From the NCBI GenBank assembly GCA_964030475.1, contig CAXIPT010000006.1:2288817-2352816 (forward strand): a DNA stretch of 64,000 bases, written 5' to 3'. Positions 21,638-33,731 of the stretch are shown here, piece after piece (position 1 is the stretch's first letter; every line of letters begins with the position of its first letter). The translations under genes and the position numbers were made by a program. The notes below the pieces were generated by a model that saw nothing but the letters and a program-made list of their open reading frames with translations, did no database searches and was not told the origin of the DNA. This DNA is from Tethya wilhelma (taxonomy: Eukaryota > Porifera > Demospongiae > Tethyida > Tethyidae).

Positions 21638-24600
21638 TCAGTTTATCTTGGTGATCTCATAAGCTGGACATGCCTCCATTTCTAGCTGACCAGTTGAAGT
21701 AGTTGGAACTATCTTGTCTGGTTCTTCATAAATGTCTTCTCCACTTCTTCCTTTGGTCTGCTTTGTTATTCCTAAAATGGTACAATAACGATATTTTATA
21801 CCACTTTAGTTTCAGTTCATAAACCATGGTAATAGCCTAGCTAGACTTCCCGGGCTAGAGCACTCATATGCATCTGAGATTGGTTAGTGCACTCCTTGCC
21901 AATGAAGGCAGAGTAGAGGTCTATCTGAACAATTGGGTATATACAATGTCATGCATAAGTATTGTGCTGTAGATTATACCTTTGAATTGCTTCTTTGTCT
22001 TGTATACCCTACAATATTGAAAATTTTCCCCTGGTTTAGGTCAAAAGTTATGCAGTCATGATCACTTATCGGAACTTACGTGAAGACATTGAAGACTCCA
22101 CTAGTCACCAAAGCTGCTACCAATATGACTATGACTGCTAGCAGTCCAGCAATTGTTCCAGACTGAGAGTTACGGCTCTGGTCATTTTCAGCTAGAGTAA
22201 ATTTGTGTAGAGCAGTACTGAGAAAATTAAGCTTAAGCTATCATTTACTTCCATATGTATATAGCTACAAAATAACTATAACTAAATGCAATATCAACTA
22301 TTTTTAGCATTCATTTGATTGCAATAAGTGCTCTATAATGCATGCATGTGTTTATGCATAAAACTAGGAATGCTTGATTGCACAATAGCTCTATAAAAAC
22401 TTGCTTAGCAATCAATAACAAACTGAGTGATATAGGCTGCTGGCTAAATCAACAAACTCTGTTGCATACCTACCATCTTTTCGTGGGATAGTCATGTTAG
22501 CAAACACCCCTACACCAGCTTCATTGACAGCTGCTACTTTAAAGATATACTCTTTCGTAGGATCAATTCCAGTGGCTGTGTAGGTCCCTTCTTCCTCTTG
22601 GTCTGTGATGTTAACTGTGACATTCATCTGGTTGGTTTCTCCATCTCCTACCTGACCATAGCTAATGAGGTAATGAGTGATAAGTCCGTTTCTATGGATA
22701 CACTCAACACTGTCCCAAGATAAGGTCACGCTTAGTCTACTGGTATTAGCACTCATACAATTGATGACAAAAATGTTTCTTGGGGCTTCTGATGGAACTA
22801 TAGGATAAAAATAACGCACCTCATACATAATTGTGCAGCATTAACTGCAAATAATTGATCTAACCTGCTCCCGGAATGGTAGTAAAGTTGAAACTTGTTG
22901 CATTGTACAAAATTCCTCTATTTTCCCTAGCTGTTACATTACATTGATAAGTAGTCTCTACTTGTAAGTGGAGAGTGGTAGTATAGGGTCCTTCTCCCTC
23001 AGCTCTCACTGTCACACTGCCTTCATCTTGAAATGAGCTACACTGTCCATCTCTTCCATTCAAGCGACGATAAGACACAACATATTCATCAACTGCCAAT
23101 CCTCCTTCTGGTTGGTTCCAGGCCAGTGACTGGGACTGATGAGCCATTAACTACAATTAATTCAGAAGCAATTTCAGGAGCCATAATACCTATAGAATTC
23201 AACAAGTTTTGTATAAAATATTATAATCTGCATATTATAATTATAGTATTGCATTATAGCAACCTAGTGTTGTAACTGTGAGGATTGGTGACGTAATCAC
23301 TCCAGGTAGTGTGGATACTGAAGAGATATCAGTTGTTTGGAAATTGTAGCTAGCCGAAGTCACTGTGAACTCATATGTTGTCCAGATGCTGCTGGTCAAA
23401 TTGTAGTGAGTATTAGTGATACCAGATATCATTATAGTGTTGTCACATTGACCACTCCAATAGTCACACATAGTGTAGATCAAATTGTAATCTCTAACTG
23501 AAACAGTTAATGATGATTGTCTAGGACTACCCAAGGTCCATGACAAGCTGATTCTTGCAAGATCTTCGAATTCAGATGATGTGACAGATGTCCCATTTAG
23601 AGCAATTGTCACCAACAAAGGATCTGCATAATTATGTTTATAAGTACAATAATAATTGTTTGTATTACTGGTATTACGCATTAACTCAACAATGGATGCA
23701 TGCAATCGTATTATTATACCTGTCACAGTCAGAGGGTTAGGATTGATAGTAGTTGTCCTATCATTAGTCACACTGACTCCATACACTCCTGAGAGTCTTC
23801 CTCTCACTGTCAGGATGTTTTTATAATTTCCATCTCTGAATGTCTCACTATTTGAGCTGTCAGGCCTGACAGTCTGTGATGGTATGTAGTTATCACGGTC
23901 TCCAAGAGATGAGATGTTAACTCCATCTCTTGTCCAAGTGACAACTGTAGCTGGTCCTCCAGTGGTTCTGAAAGTGAGGGTGAACTCCACTGGGTCTTCA
24001 CTAACTAGAGAAAACTGGATAGAACCATCAGCAGACAATGAACCTGCAGAAGTGATCAGTAAAACCTGTCTACTATGAATCCACCCACCCTTGCACCAAG
24101 CAGTAAATTGGCCTGATTAGGCTGGTGCATGGCGTAGAGCTATATATATCTCTGTACTCCAGCCAACGATTAATTAAGACTATATTTAGCTTCTGGCTGT
24201 GGAATATAGAGAGATTACCTTAGTACTCAGGTGGCTGCATGTTATAACTCAAGATCTCAGCTAGACAGTAAGATTTTTTAAAATAAATCTTCCATGCATG
24301 CAGGAATATGTTTAGACCTAGTCAGTATTTCTCACCATCATTGCTCAATAAATTAGAATAGATTCCTATGTACTTGGTCTGGTTCACTCCATTAGAGTCA
24401 GGAATCTCACATCTCCAGATTCCATTGAGTACATTATTATTGTTAGTTGCTCTATTACGAAAGACATATACAGCCTGTCCATGTCGTCTGATTCCAGCTA
24501 TGTGGACAGGTTGATCGACTTGTCGAGAAAGATAATTCACAGTGTGAGCAAATTTCCAACTTCCACTACCACTAGGATCTTCGCCATGCTCTGTACGAGT

Positions 24601-25093
24601 TGTTGAAGTGATGTCTCTACAGCAGCTGACACTGTTGGTAGTACTACACTTCAGTCCCTCCATTAGATTTGTTCCAGTAGGATCAATTCCAATATCCTCA
24701 GTAGTCACCAGTCCATGGTTAGGGATCACCTTGTCTCCTAGACTGATAGTAATACCATCATCTAACAGAAAAGAAATGAGCAAATGAAATCATCTGAAAC
24801 GAATGCCAGTACTGACTTAGCCAGCTATATATGTAGTGACACACTTTAGATATTAATTCCATGCATGATCTTATATGTGCATGTTATGCATTTAAATGGT
24901 TTGCGTTAAGTCAAGTTTTCATGACATATTGTCATTGCCTAACTGCACTGTTAAATTTTGGTGTGCAAACGAAAGTAAAGCTTTAACTGACTATTGCTGC
25001 AAGGCTATCTACATTAATAATTATACCTTGACTGTGACTGTAGTTAATCAGCAAGATGAACAAAGGAAGTAGTTTCAAGAATCTTGAATTCAT
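21638..25093 (-). CDS. Gene F: Ig-Ig-FN3x3-TM receptor with IYEEP tail; FN3-B frameshifted
   Basis: Exons: signal peptide 25093-25027, Ig1 24761-24336, Ig2 24043-23720, FN3-A 23623-23264, FN3-B 23189-22865, FN3-C 22797-22474, TM 22191-22080, short 22008-21980, tail 21771-21638. Ig1 and Ig2 are close duplicates of gene D; the FN3 part is more distant, so the gene is a mosaic. FN3-B is 325 bp instead of a multiple of three: relative to the paralogues, plus-strand TTCCAGG is followed by an extra CCAG (near 23120), and the region before it is also diverged. The downstream frame is open, so the lesion may be recent, an assembly error, or bypassed by an unseen splice site. The tail has EDIYEEPDKIV and CPAYEITKIN. 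Confidence 0.75.
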
Positions 25094-25204
25094 TATTAGC
25101 TGAAAGAAACGAAGACAGTAAGTCACTTGAATTGAATTGCTCGCGGTATAAACAGCCTCAAGATTCGCCCTGAAACCACACCCCCTAAAAAGTATCTAAT
25201 TTTT

Positions 25205-25215
25205 TGCGCATGCGC
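25205..25215. promoter_or_regulatory. NRF1-like palindrome upstream of gene F
   Basis: TGCGCATGCGC at 112 bp from the gene F start, the duplicate of the gene D site at 21176. Confidence 0.4.
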
Positions 25216-25247
25216 GCAATATTCATTGCAGATTAGTAAAATTAATT

Positions 25248-25398
25248 AGCCTTGTTCCCAGGCCTTCTGCGTGCTGCTAGTATTGGTTTATTAAGTTGAC
25301 GATCTTTACCAGTTTCGTAATTTTTCATCTGGTAAGGATCGTCAACGTAATAAATCAACAACAGTAGCATGCACGCAGAGGGCCTGGGGCACGAGGCT
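25248..25398. mobile_element. MITE-like long hairpin
   Basis: Two arms of about 65-70 bp (25248-25312 and 25329-25398) are inverted copies with few differences, separated by 16 bp. Outer ends read AGCCTTGTTCCCAGGCC and the inverse of GGCCTGGGGCACGAGGCT. No coding capacity. It is absent from the duplicate flank of gene D (21186-21250), so it inserted after that duplication. Confidence 0.7.
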
Positions 25399-25459
25399 AA
25401 AAATTAATGACAATTATCGCAATTGTAGACCTATATAGCTCGTAAAATTATAAACTCTA

Positions 25460-25615
25460 GTCACAGAGTTTATCTTGGTGATCTCATAAGCTGGACATGC
25501 CTCCATTTCTAACTGACCAGCAGGAGTAGTTGCATGGGACTATCTTGTCTGGTTTTTCATATAAGTGACTCCTTCACTGCTTTCCTTGAACTTCTTTGAT
25601 ACTCCTAAAATGGTA
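25460..25615 (-). pseudogene. Decayed duplicate of a class-I tail exon
   Basis: Aligns with the tail exons of B/D/F (GAGATCACCAAGATAAACTC, CCAGACAAGATAGTCCCATG on the minus strand) with frame-breaking changes, matching the relic at 21287-21440. It lies downstream of the gene G stop codon. Confidence 0.65.
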
Positions 25616-26149
25616 TAATAATGTCAGCCAGACTAAACCCATTTTTTGCTTTAACGAGTCTTTCCTATGACTAACACGGTAAAAAAATCAATATGCATGC
25701 TGGGCAATAATTAATGACAATCATCACGATTATAGATCTAGCTAATAAAATTAATTATAAACTTTAGTCACTGAGTTTAATTAGTAATTAACAGCCCATT
25801 CCTACACTGCTAATTTTTATGAAATTTTTACTATACTTGTAATATTACAATTACTGTATGCATATGTTTTTATAGTATGAATATTTGAAATACATATATA
25901 TACACAATAATAATTATATTATTGCAGTAATTATAACACATAGACAAAAGTCATGCATACTAAATGAATTTATTTTCCTTAGAGAACTGAGTATACATAA
26001 CAAGTATAATAACTATTTGTTAGCTATATAGGTCAGATCATGCACGGCTTTAAAAATTAAGCGCTTGTTGTAATTGATTACACAAAAATTATTAATGCTT
26101 TCGGTGCTATAGTTAAAAATATCATAATTATTATCACGTTTGATCAGTT

Positions 26150-29100
26150 TTAATTATCTTCAGAATTGGTGTTTGCATAAGCTGGACAAGCTGCCATTTC
26201 AAAATGGCTGGTTGAGGTAGTTGGAGTGAGCATGAGGTCAGGTTCTTCGTAAATGGCCTCTTTAATACTCTGTCTGTTCTCTTTCATCTCCTTTTCTTCA
26301 CTATTGCCTCCTGTTTGTTTGACTCCAATTAAATGTAGTAATAAAATTGTTAATGAAATTATTGATGCCTTTAACCAATTCTAAATGATTTAATTGTACT
26401 TGTGTGCAAAGTCACATCAAATTGCATACCTTTAAGTTGTACTCGAATCCGCCTTATCTTGTACACCCTTTATAGTTAAGAGTGGGCAATTGCATTCAAT
26501 TTGTCACAGTATGAGTTATTGGTTAGTAACTTACAAGTTTGTCAACTTACCCCAGGCCAATGACGATTCCATAAATTACCAGAACTAAAAGTAGAATGAC
26601 TACCACAGCAATCAGTCCAGAAGTTAATGATCCTAACTGAGACTCAGTTTCTGATATAAGGAATAGTATATAAAACAAACCTGGTAGTAGTTTATAAAAG
26701 TTGTAAATTAAATACCTTGTGTGGTCATAGCTTTAGTTGTACTCCAAAGTGAGTCACTGTTGGTTGTTTCATCGTCTATATTTAGTCCATACTTAATTGT
26801 ATAGTCACCTACACCAGCTTCATTGACAGCTGCTACTTTAAAGAGATACTCTTTTGTAAGATCAATTCCAGTGGCTGTGTAGCTCCCTCCTTCCTCTTGG
26901 TCTGTGATGTTCACTGTGACATTCATCTGGTTGGTCTCTCCATCTTCTCCCTGACCATAGCTGATGAGGTAATGAGTGATGAGTCCATTTCTATGGATAC
27001 ACTCCACACTGTCCCAAGATATGGTCACACTGGTGGAGGTGGAGGTGGAGGTGATGATGGTGAGGTTTTGAGGGGCTCCAGGTGGAACTGAAATTATGTA
27101 ACAAGTATATAATAAATTATAGTAAAATTTTACAAAATAAGCGGTGTATACGTAGGAATAGGCAGTGCTGCCAAAAGTAATGATTCAGAAACAAGAAATG
27201 TCTCAGTTTCAGCACATGACACCATGTGGATGTGAATATTTAATAAGCAATGATGTGCTGGAAAATATCTGCCTGTATCTAACACTAGAATGAAAATGTG
27301 GGATTTTTGCCTCTTGAACACCTTAGGAATAGCTAGCTATCAACAATTCGTTCTTGGATCACCAACAACTGGAACTTAATTTACAGCTATTCTATTCATA
27401 CTGTTAGAAATGGTGTGTTCACACAACTGCTTAGGTTTTACACACTACAGTAGAACCTTCGATAGTGGACCCTCCAAGATAGGGACACTTCTATAAAAGC
27501 CTCTCAACAAAAGACAATTTTAGTTCCCAAAAATTCAATTCCCTATTGTAGCAATACAAACAGAACCTCCAAGAAGAGGACAACCTCTCTACAAAGGACA
27601 AACAAGTTGAATTTATAATTATTGTCACCAAAAGTGTCCTTTGTTCAGAGGTTTCACTGAGTGTGTTAATCAACACCTTTTGCCAGTATTCAATTCCCAG
27701 AAAAGTGTATCCTAGTTTTAAACTTACATCAAATGTTTCCATGGCAATACTCAAATATTCACTTTCATGATCTAAGGAATTAAGCTATTGAGTTACATTA
27801 TCATACTTAAATGCACATTAAATTTTAATTTATACACTACAGGTGTGTAACTTGGCGAACACACCAATAGAACTGAAATGTGGGACTCTTGCCTCTTGAA
27901 CAGCTTAGCTATCAACAATTAATTTAAATTTGTTCTCTTGGATCGCCAACAACTCAAACTTCACAGCTATTCTACTGTACACACAACCAAGAATTTTCTA
28001 CACGAGCTTGAAGAAATTTCTGTGAGTTTTTGGCCTTGCATGCAGTTGGTATTTTGTCAGTGAGAGCCTCCGAGCAACTTTAAAGACCTAACTTTGTTTT
28101 ACTAGATTTTTTGGGGGATAAACAATGTTACATTTTGTATTGTATCTATGGGACGTTCTGCCCATTCCTACTATATCTACTACCATACGTATAATGACAT
28201 TAGTGTTACTTAAGGAGCTGGTGCCAATGATAGCTAACCTGTTAAATTAGTTGTAATGATGAAACTTGTTGTATTATAGAAAGATTCCATTGACAACGAA
28301 CATCCCATTTTCCTGGCAGTAACAGTGCAATTGTAGGTAGTCTCTACTTGTAAGTGGAGAGTGGTAGTATAGGGTCCTTCTCCCTCAGCTCTCACTGTCA
28401 CACTGTCTTCATCTTGAAATGAGTTACACTGTCCATCTCTTCCATTCAAGCGACGATAAGACACAACATATTCATCAACTGCCAATCCTCCTTCTGGTTG
28501 GTTCCAGGTGACTTGGACTGATGTGATGTTAGCTAGTTCAACTACTGAAGAAATCTGTGGAGGTAAAACACCTGTATTGTAGGATACCAGTAAAAGTGAC
28601 GCACTAGAAAAACAATAACCATTTGTTTTTTTCCAACCTTTTGTCATGATTTGAATTCCTTCATGTCGCAAGCCACTGATTGTAGAGCTAGAAAGAAGTA
28701 TATTGTCAGATCTGTTTTCTAAGGAAACGCTCATCTCATACGTTGCCCATTGGGTCACATCAGTCAATTTGTAAAAAGCAGTAGCCGTGTCAGAGATAGT
28801 TATCACCACTTGTGTTTGACCACAGCCATTTTGTTCCAAAGAAGTACACAGTCTATGCTGTATCTTGTATCCATTAAACAATCTTGTGATGATGGAAATG
28901 TTGCTTACTGTCCACGAGATATTTATACTTCCATCTGTTGCAGACTGCATTGCTGAAACGTTGGTTATAAGAGGTAGAGGGAAATCTGTATTATCGCAAC
29001 AAAAAGTATGCTTGTTCAAAACATGGTTTAAAAACAGAATCAGGTGTTAATCGTCATAATCAATTTTTATTGCCAAATTGTGGGGCAAACCTATACCTTG

Positions 29101-32100
29101 GGTCGTTATAGTAAAGTTTGAAGTAAGTGGTGTTGTTGTCCTATCATTAGTCACACTGACTCCATACACTCCTGAGAGTCTTCCTCTCACTGTCAGGATG
29201 TTGTCATAGTTTCCATCTCTATATAGCCTACGATTTGAGTTATCAGGCACGACCATCTGTGATGGTATGTAGTTATCACAGTCTCCAAGTGATGAGATGT
29301 CAACTCCATCTCTTGTCCAAGTGACAACTGTAGCTGGTCCTCCAGTGGTTCTGAAGATGAGGGTGAACTCCACTGGGTCTTCTCTTACTAGAGAGAACTG
29401 GATAGTATTGGGAGAACCAGGTGATAGGGAACCTATATAGTAATTGTTATCAATTTAGATCAAACATGCAGTTGCAGCTTTAATAATAGCAATCACTCTA
29501 GTGTATAACAGTAATTATATTATTATGCAAGTGTATATATATTATACCATTATTGTTTGTTAGACTTGAATAAATTCCCACATATTTAGTCCTCTCTATG
29601 CCCCTGAAGTCCGGAATCACACATCTCCAGATTCCATTAATTGCATTAAGGCGGCTATTATCTACTGCATTATTACGAAAGACATAAAGAGCTTGTCCAT
29701 GTCGTGTGATTCCAGTTATGTAGCTAGGTTGGTCAACTTGAAGAGGAGCAAAATTGAAAATATGAGGATAGATCCAATTTCCAACACCATGACAACACCT
29801 ATAACAAGTAGTAAAAATTTCAAAAAATAAGCAGTGTAGGAATGGGCAGTGCGGTAAAAAGTATATTGGAACAAGGATGGTCTCAATTTCGGCACATGAC
29901 TACTTCATTTTCATTTTTGATCCCTCATTAATAATTGTCGTAAATGGTTCAGAGAATGATCTGTATACTTGAATAGCTAATCAGTATGGATCACATACTA
30001 ATGGTTCAAATTTCTACCAATCTTATCACTTAGCTAATAAGTGAAACAAACTATGGCAGGCAGGATTAAATTACTGGCCAAGACTTGGGCACAAAAATGA
30101 AGTAGTCATGTGCCGAAATTGAGACCATCCTTGTTCCGAAATACTTTTTACCGCACTGCCCATTCCTACACTGCTTATTTTTTGAAATTTTTACTACTTG
30201 TTCATTCACTTTTTTCAACACTACAGTGAGGAGACTATCAGAGACTGGTTAGTCCCTACAAAAAGTTATCTGAGTAGAAGCCATATATACATTGGCTGCT
30301 AGGGTAGCTAATGTGCATGCGCATAATAATGCCACGTGGATAATCAATGACCTTTGAACTCTACAAGAAGATGGCTACATTCAAGTACATGAATTTATAC
30401 TCTCAGTTTCAAAGCTTTCTAGTTTTTGTTTAGGCTTATTTGTGATTAAAACGAGTATCAAGGAATGTAGTACCTATGAAAAGAACTTACTTTGTGCTGT
30501 CAGAGTTGGCTCAGCGCATTCTGGTTCTCTGGAAATGCTTTTCAGTTAGGAAGTAAGTACGTACGTAAGTTAGCAGAACAAAAATGGCATTATTGTGGCT
30601 TCCCACCAGCTCTCTCTACGAGTGCAGAGAAAAGTTTCTGTGAGTTTTAGGCCTTGCATGCAGTTGATAATCTGTCAGTGAGAGCCTCTGAGCAACTTTG
30701 AAGACTCAATTTTGTTTGGTTAAATTTTTATGATCATAAACATTTTGTATTGTGCCTATGGGACATTCGGCCCATTCCTACTATACGTACTACCGTACGT
30801 ATGATAGATTGTGCTACAAGACAGTCCTGCTGTTAGATTCATTCCAGTAGGATCAATTCCAATATCCTCAGTAGTCACCAGTCCATGGTTAGGGATCACC
30901 CTGTCTCCTAGACTGATCCTAATACCATCATCTGAATATGCATTAATAGCTGCATTATGATTGTATTTGCATGAGCATTTATTGTGACTCATAAAATATA
31001 CCATTTGATATAATTGCTGCAAATGGACCTTGTCCGGCTGCATTACCGGCCGAAACAGTAAATACATTGTAAGCCTGAGGGTCTAGTTGAGAGGCTGTGA
31101 AACTCCCTCCATTGTCGGAATCATTGATGTTTAGAATTGCATTAGCTTCAATGTGGACTACACCCACGGGACGAGGGCCATATTCTATGAGGTAATGAGT
31201 GATGAGTCCATTTCTATGGATACACTCCACACTGTCCCAAGATATGGTTACACTGGTGGAGGTGGAGTTGATGATGGTGAGGTTTTGAGGAGGTCTAGAT
31301 GGAACTGAATTCAAAGAGATCGAATTAACCAGTAATAAAATGTAGGTGACAATATGCGGTTGTTATTAACATGTGATCAACATACTAGTCTGATTTACCT
31401 GTTGTGTTAGTTACAAAGACCACATTATCCGATGAATTGTAAACATTTCCAGTCCTACTAGTAACATTTACACTATAGATGCTGTAACTTTTCAAGTGAA
31501 GGTTTGCAGTATTCTCCGATCCAATAACCGTCACACTGCCTTCATCTTGAAATGAGCTACACTGTCCATCTCTTCCATTCAAGCGATGATAAGACACAAC
31601 ATATTCATCAACTGCCAATCCTCCTTCTGGTTGGTTCCAGGTGACTTGGACTGATGTGATGTTAGCTAGTTCAAACACTGAAATTATTCTTGGAGGGTGA
31701 AGTAGTATAGGAAAATCTAATATATAGCAGCATGCATTCACATTTAATAAGGATTTATTTGAGAATACTGCATGCATATATCTACCCTAGACCCCACCTC
31801 TTTTGCCACCAAGAGATGGCCGGGGGCTATTGACAAGTTTGAATTATTGTACTAACCTATAGTAACATTTCTCAATGACGTTACAGGTGTTGTTGTCCTA
31901 TCATTAGTCACACTGACTCCATACACTCCTGAGAGTCTTCCTCTCACTGTTAGGATGTTGTCATAGTTTCCATCTCTGTATACTAATCGGAGATCAATAT
32001 CGCTGATTGGAGTTCCTTGAACCATTTGTGACACTGTGTAGCAATTATCTCCAAAAGATGAGATGTTAACTCCATCTCTTGTCCAAGTGACAACTGTAGC

Positions 32101-32895
32101 TGGTCCTCCAGTGGTTCTGAAGGTGAGGTTGAACTCCATGGGGTCTTCACTCACCAGAGAGAACTCAATAGTTCTAGCTGATAAGACACCTATAATGTTA
32201 ATTATGTAAACCACACAAAAAAATTATTAGTGTCACGACATTGTATGTAAACTAATATTAATTATTAATATTAATATTAATATTAATATTAATATTATTG
32301 CATCCTGGTACTGTAACTATGTTACATAAATTATTATACCAGTCATTCCTCTTTCATAAATTCCAATGTACTTGGTTTGATAATCTCCATTCTTGTCTGG
32401 TATTGAACATCTAAAAATTCCACTAGCTCCAGAAGCTTCATTGTTGCGGAAGAGGTAAATTGCTTGTCTGACCTTTTTTACTTCAAATGAATTTGGGCCC
32501 CCACTTCTGGACTCTGGTACTGTTATTGCAGCATGAGCAAAATACCAATTTGCTATAAAATTCCCACCAGCACCATTGCAACACTGGGTATAGGTAGTGC
32601 TGCACTTTAATCCCACTGTTAGATTTTCTCCAGTATCATCGATTCCAATATCCTCAAGAGTCACCAGTCCATGGTTAGGGATCACCCTGTCTCCTAGACT
32701 GATAGTAATTCCATCGTCTATACCTTTTATATATTTTTATTTGTGTGGCAGTATAATGATATGAAACCATGCATATTGCACATATATTATATGCTGAGAA
32801 TAAGCATAAGATTATGTACAGATACCTTGACTGTAGCTGTAGTTGAATAGACAAGCAAGGTAGACGAGTCTAAGCACTGTTGGTAAGCCCTCCAT
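26150..32895 (-). CDS. Gene G: two-module Ig/FN3 receptor with a 1-kb insert in an Ig1 exon
   Basis: Exons: signal peptide 32895-32826; module 1 Ig1 32717-32340, Ig2 32189-31857, FN3-B 31716-31399, FN3-C 31304-31002; module 2 Ig1 30931-30799 plus 29798-29548 (split by a mobile element), Ig2 29432-29097, FN3-A 28985-28638, FN3-B 28571-28239, FN3-C 27087-26716; TM 26650-26551; short 26467-26430; tail 26310-26150. If the element is spliced out with the donor at 30798 (or 30786) and the AG at 29800-29799, the whole model is open, about 1157-1161 residues. The tail differs from the others: AIYEEPDLML, then CPAYANTN, which holds a YxN (Grb2-like) site. Module 1 lacks FN3-A. The leader ends NYSYSQ. 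Confidence 0.78.
27130..28190. mobile_element. 1-kb repeat family, copy 4 (old, diverged)
   Basis: Left end (AATAAGCGGTGTATACGTAGG, GGCAGTGCTGCCAAAAG) and right end (CCCATTCCTACTATATCTAC, ACCATACGTATAATG) match copies 1 and 2 with many substitutions, in the same orientation. It sits in the gene G intron before the FN3-C exon, again close to the acceptor. A further repeat (27448-27659) is nested inside. Confidence 0.65.
27448..27659. mobile_element. Short nested repeat with CAGTAGAACC ends (pogo/Tigger-like?)
   Basis: Ends read CAGTAGAACCTTCGATAGTG and, inverted, CAGTGAAACCTCTGAACAAA. This resembles pogo/Tigger terminal repeats as I recall them, but no clear TA duplication is present and no transposase is encoded. 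Low confidence in the family. Confidence 0.35.
29803..30803. mobile_element. 1-kb repeat family, copy 2, inserted in gene G Ig1 coding sequence
   Basis: Same ends and the same inner inverted repeat (about 29804-29912 against 30094-30205) as copy 1, with ATA on both sides: the uninterrupted exon would read CTATAG across the site, as in paralogues. On the gene strand the element offers GT donors at 30798 and 30786 and ends ...CTACTTGTTATAG, so it could be removed as an intron. Confidence 0.82.
32249..32297. repeat. (ATTAAT)n simple repeat
   Basis: About eight imperfect units of TTAATA in the intron between Ig2 and Ig1 of gene G module 1. Confidence 0.85.
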
Positions 32896-33731
32896 TATGA
32901 TTAAACTGCTGGATTAATGCGGTAAGAACTTAACATCATAAGGCATGCATCTACCTGATACATATTTGACAATGCCCCCACATGGAATGTATTTGTCTTG
33001 AAAGTATATATATGTACATAATTATGTAATAGTTAAGCAATTAAACCATGTGTATTCGGCTGTCATAGTATCAATACATGTTATAGGTCATTATGCACAA
33101 TAAAGTCCCATACTAATGTATAAGTCAACCTACTTGTTATCATAATTACATCACTGTTTACTCTATAGACTTAGTGTGGGAGATACCTGGGTGTCTCTCA
33201 ATCATTCCTGGTGGTTACTCATGTGGGACATGGTGAAGTGAAAGTTTCCAACCATAATTATTGTGTGACCTTGTGGTTTCCTTTTATGTGCAAGAATATT
33301 ATGTAAATATCATTAATCTTACTATGCATGACTTTGTGGTACTCTTTTAAGTTGTAGTCACACCACATGCACTGTTATGACTCACTAACTGGTATTTCCC
33401 TTAAGCCAAGTACATGACCATTGCATGAGGACATGCACACACCCACACAGAGTCTCCCACAAAATGAATAAAAAGCTGCAGTACTGATATCAACAACCCA
33501 AGTATAGTATTGGATTTTCCTTTTGATTTCAAAAATCAATATAATATTTATGTTTACTACTAAAGTAAGCAAGGTATTGTGATACTGAAATCAACAACAT
33601 AAATATTGTAATAAGATTCATTTTAATGTGTGGAATCAGTAATATTATTGTCAGTATAAAAGTATTTTCTAAATATACAATGTACATGCAATGTCTGAAT
33701 TTGAATTTAGTGATCACATAGTTGTGTGGGC
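32896..33731. other. Intergenic region between genes G and H
   Basis: AT-rich, no coding exon, RNA gene or clear repeat recognised. It holds the promoter of gene G (right after 32895) and the 3' flank of gene H. Confidence 0.5.
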
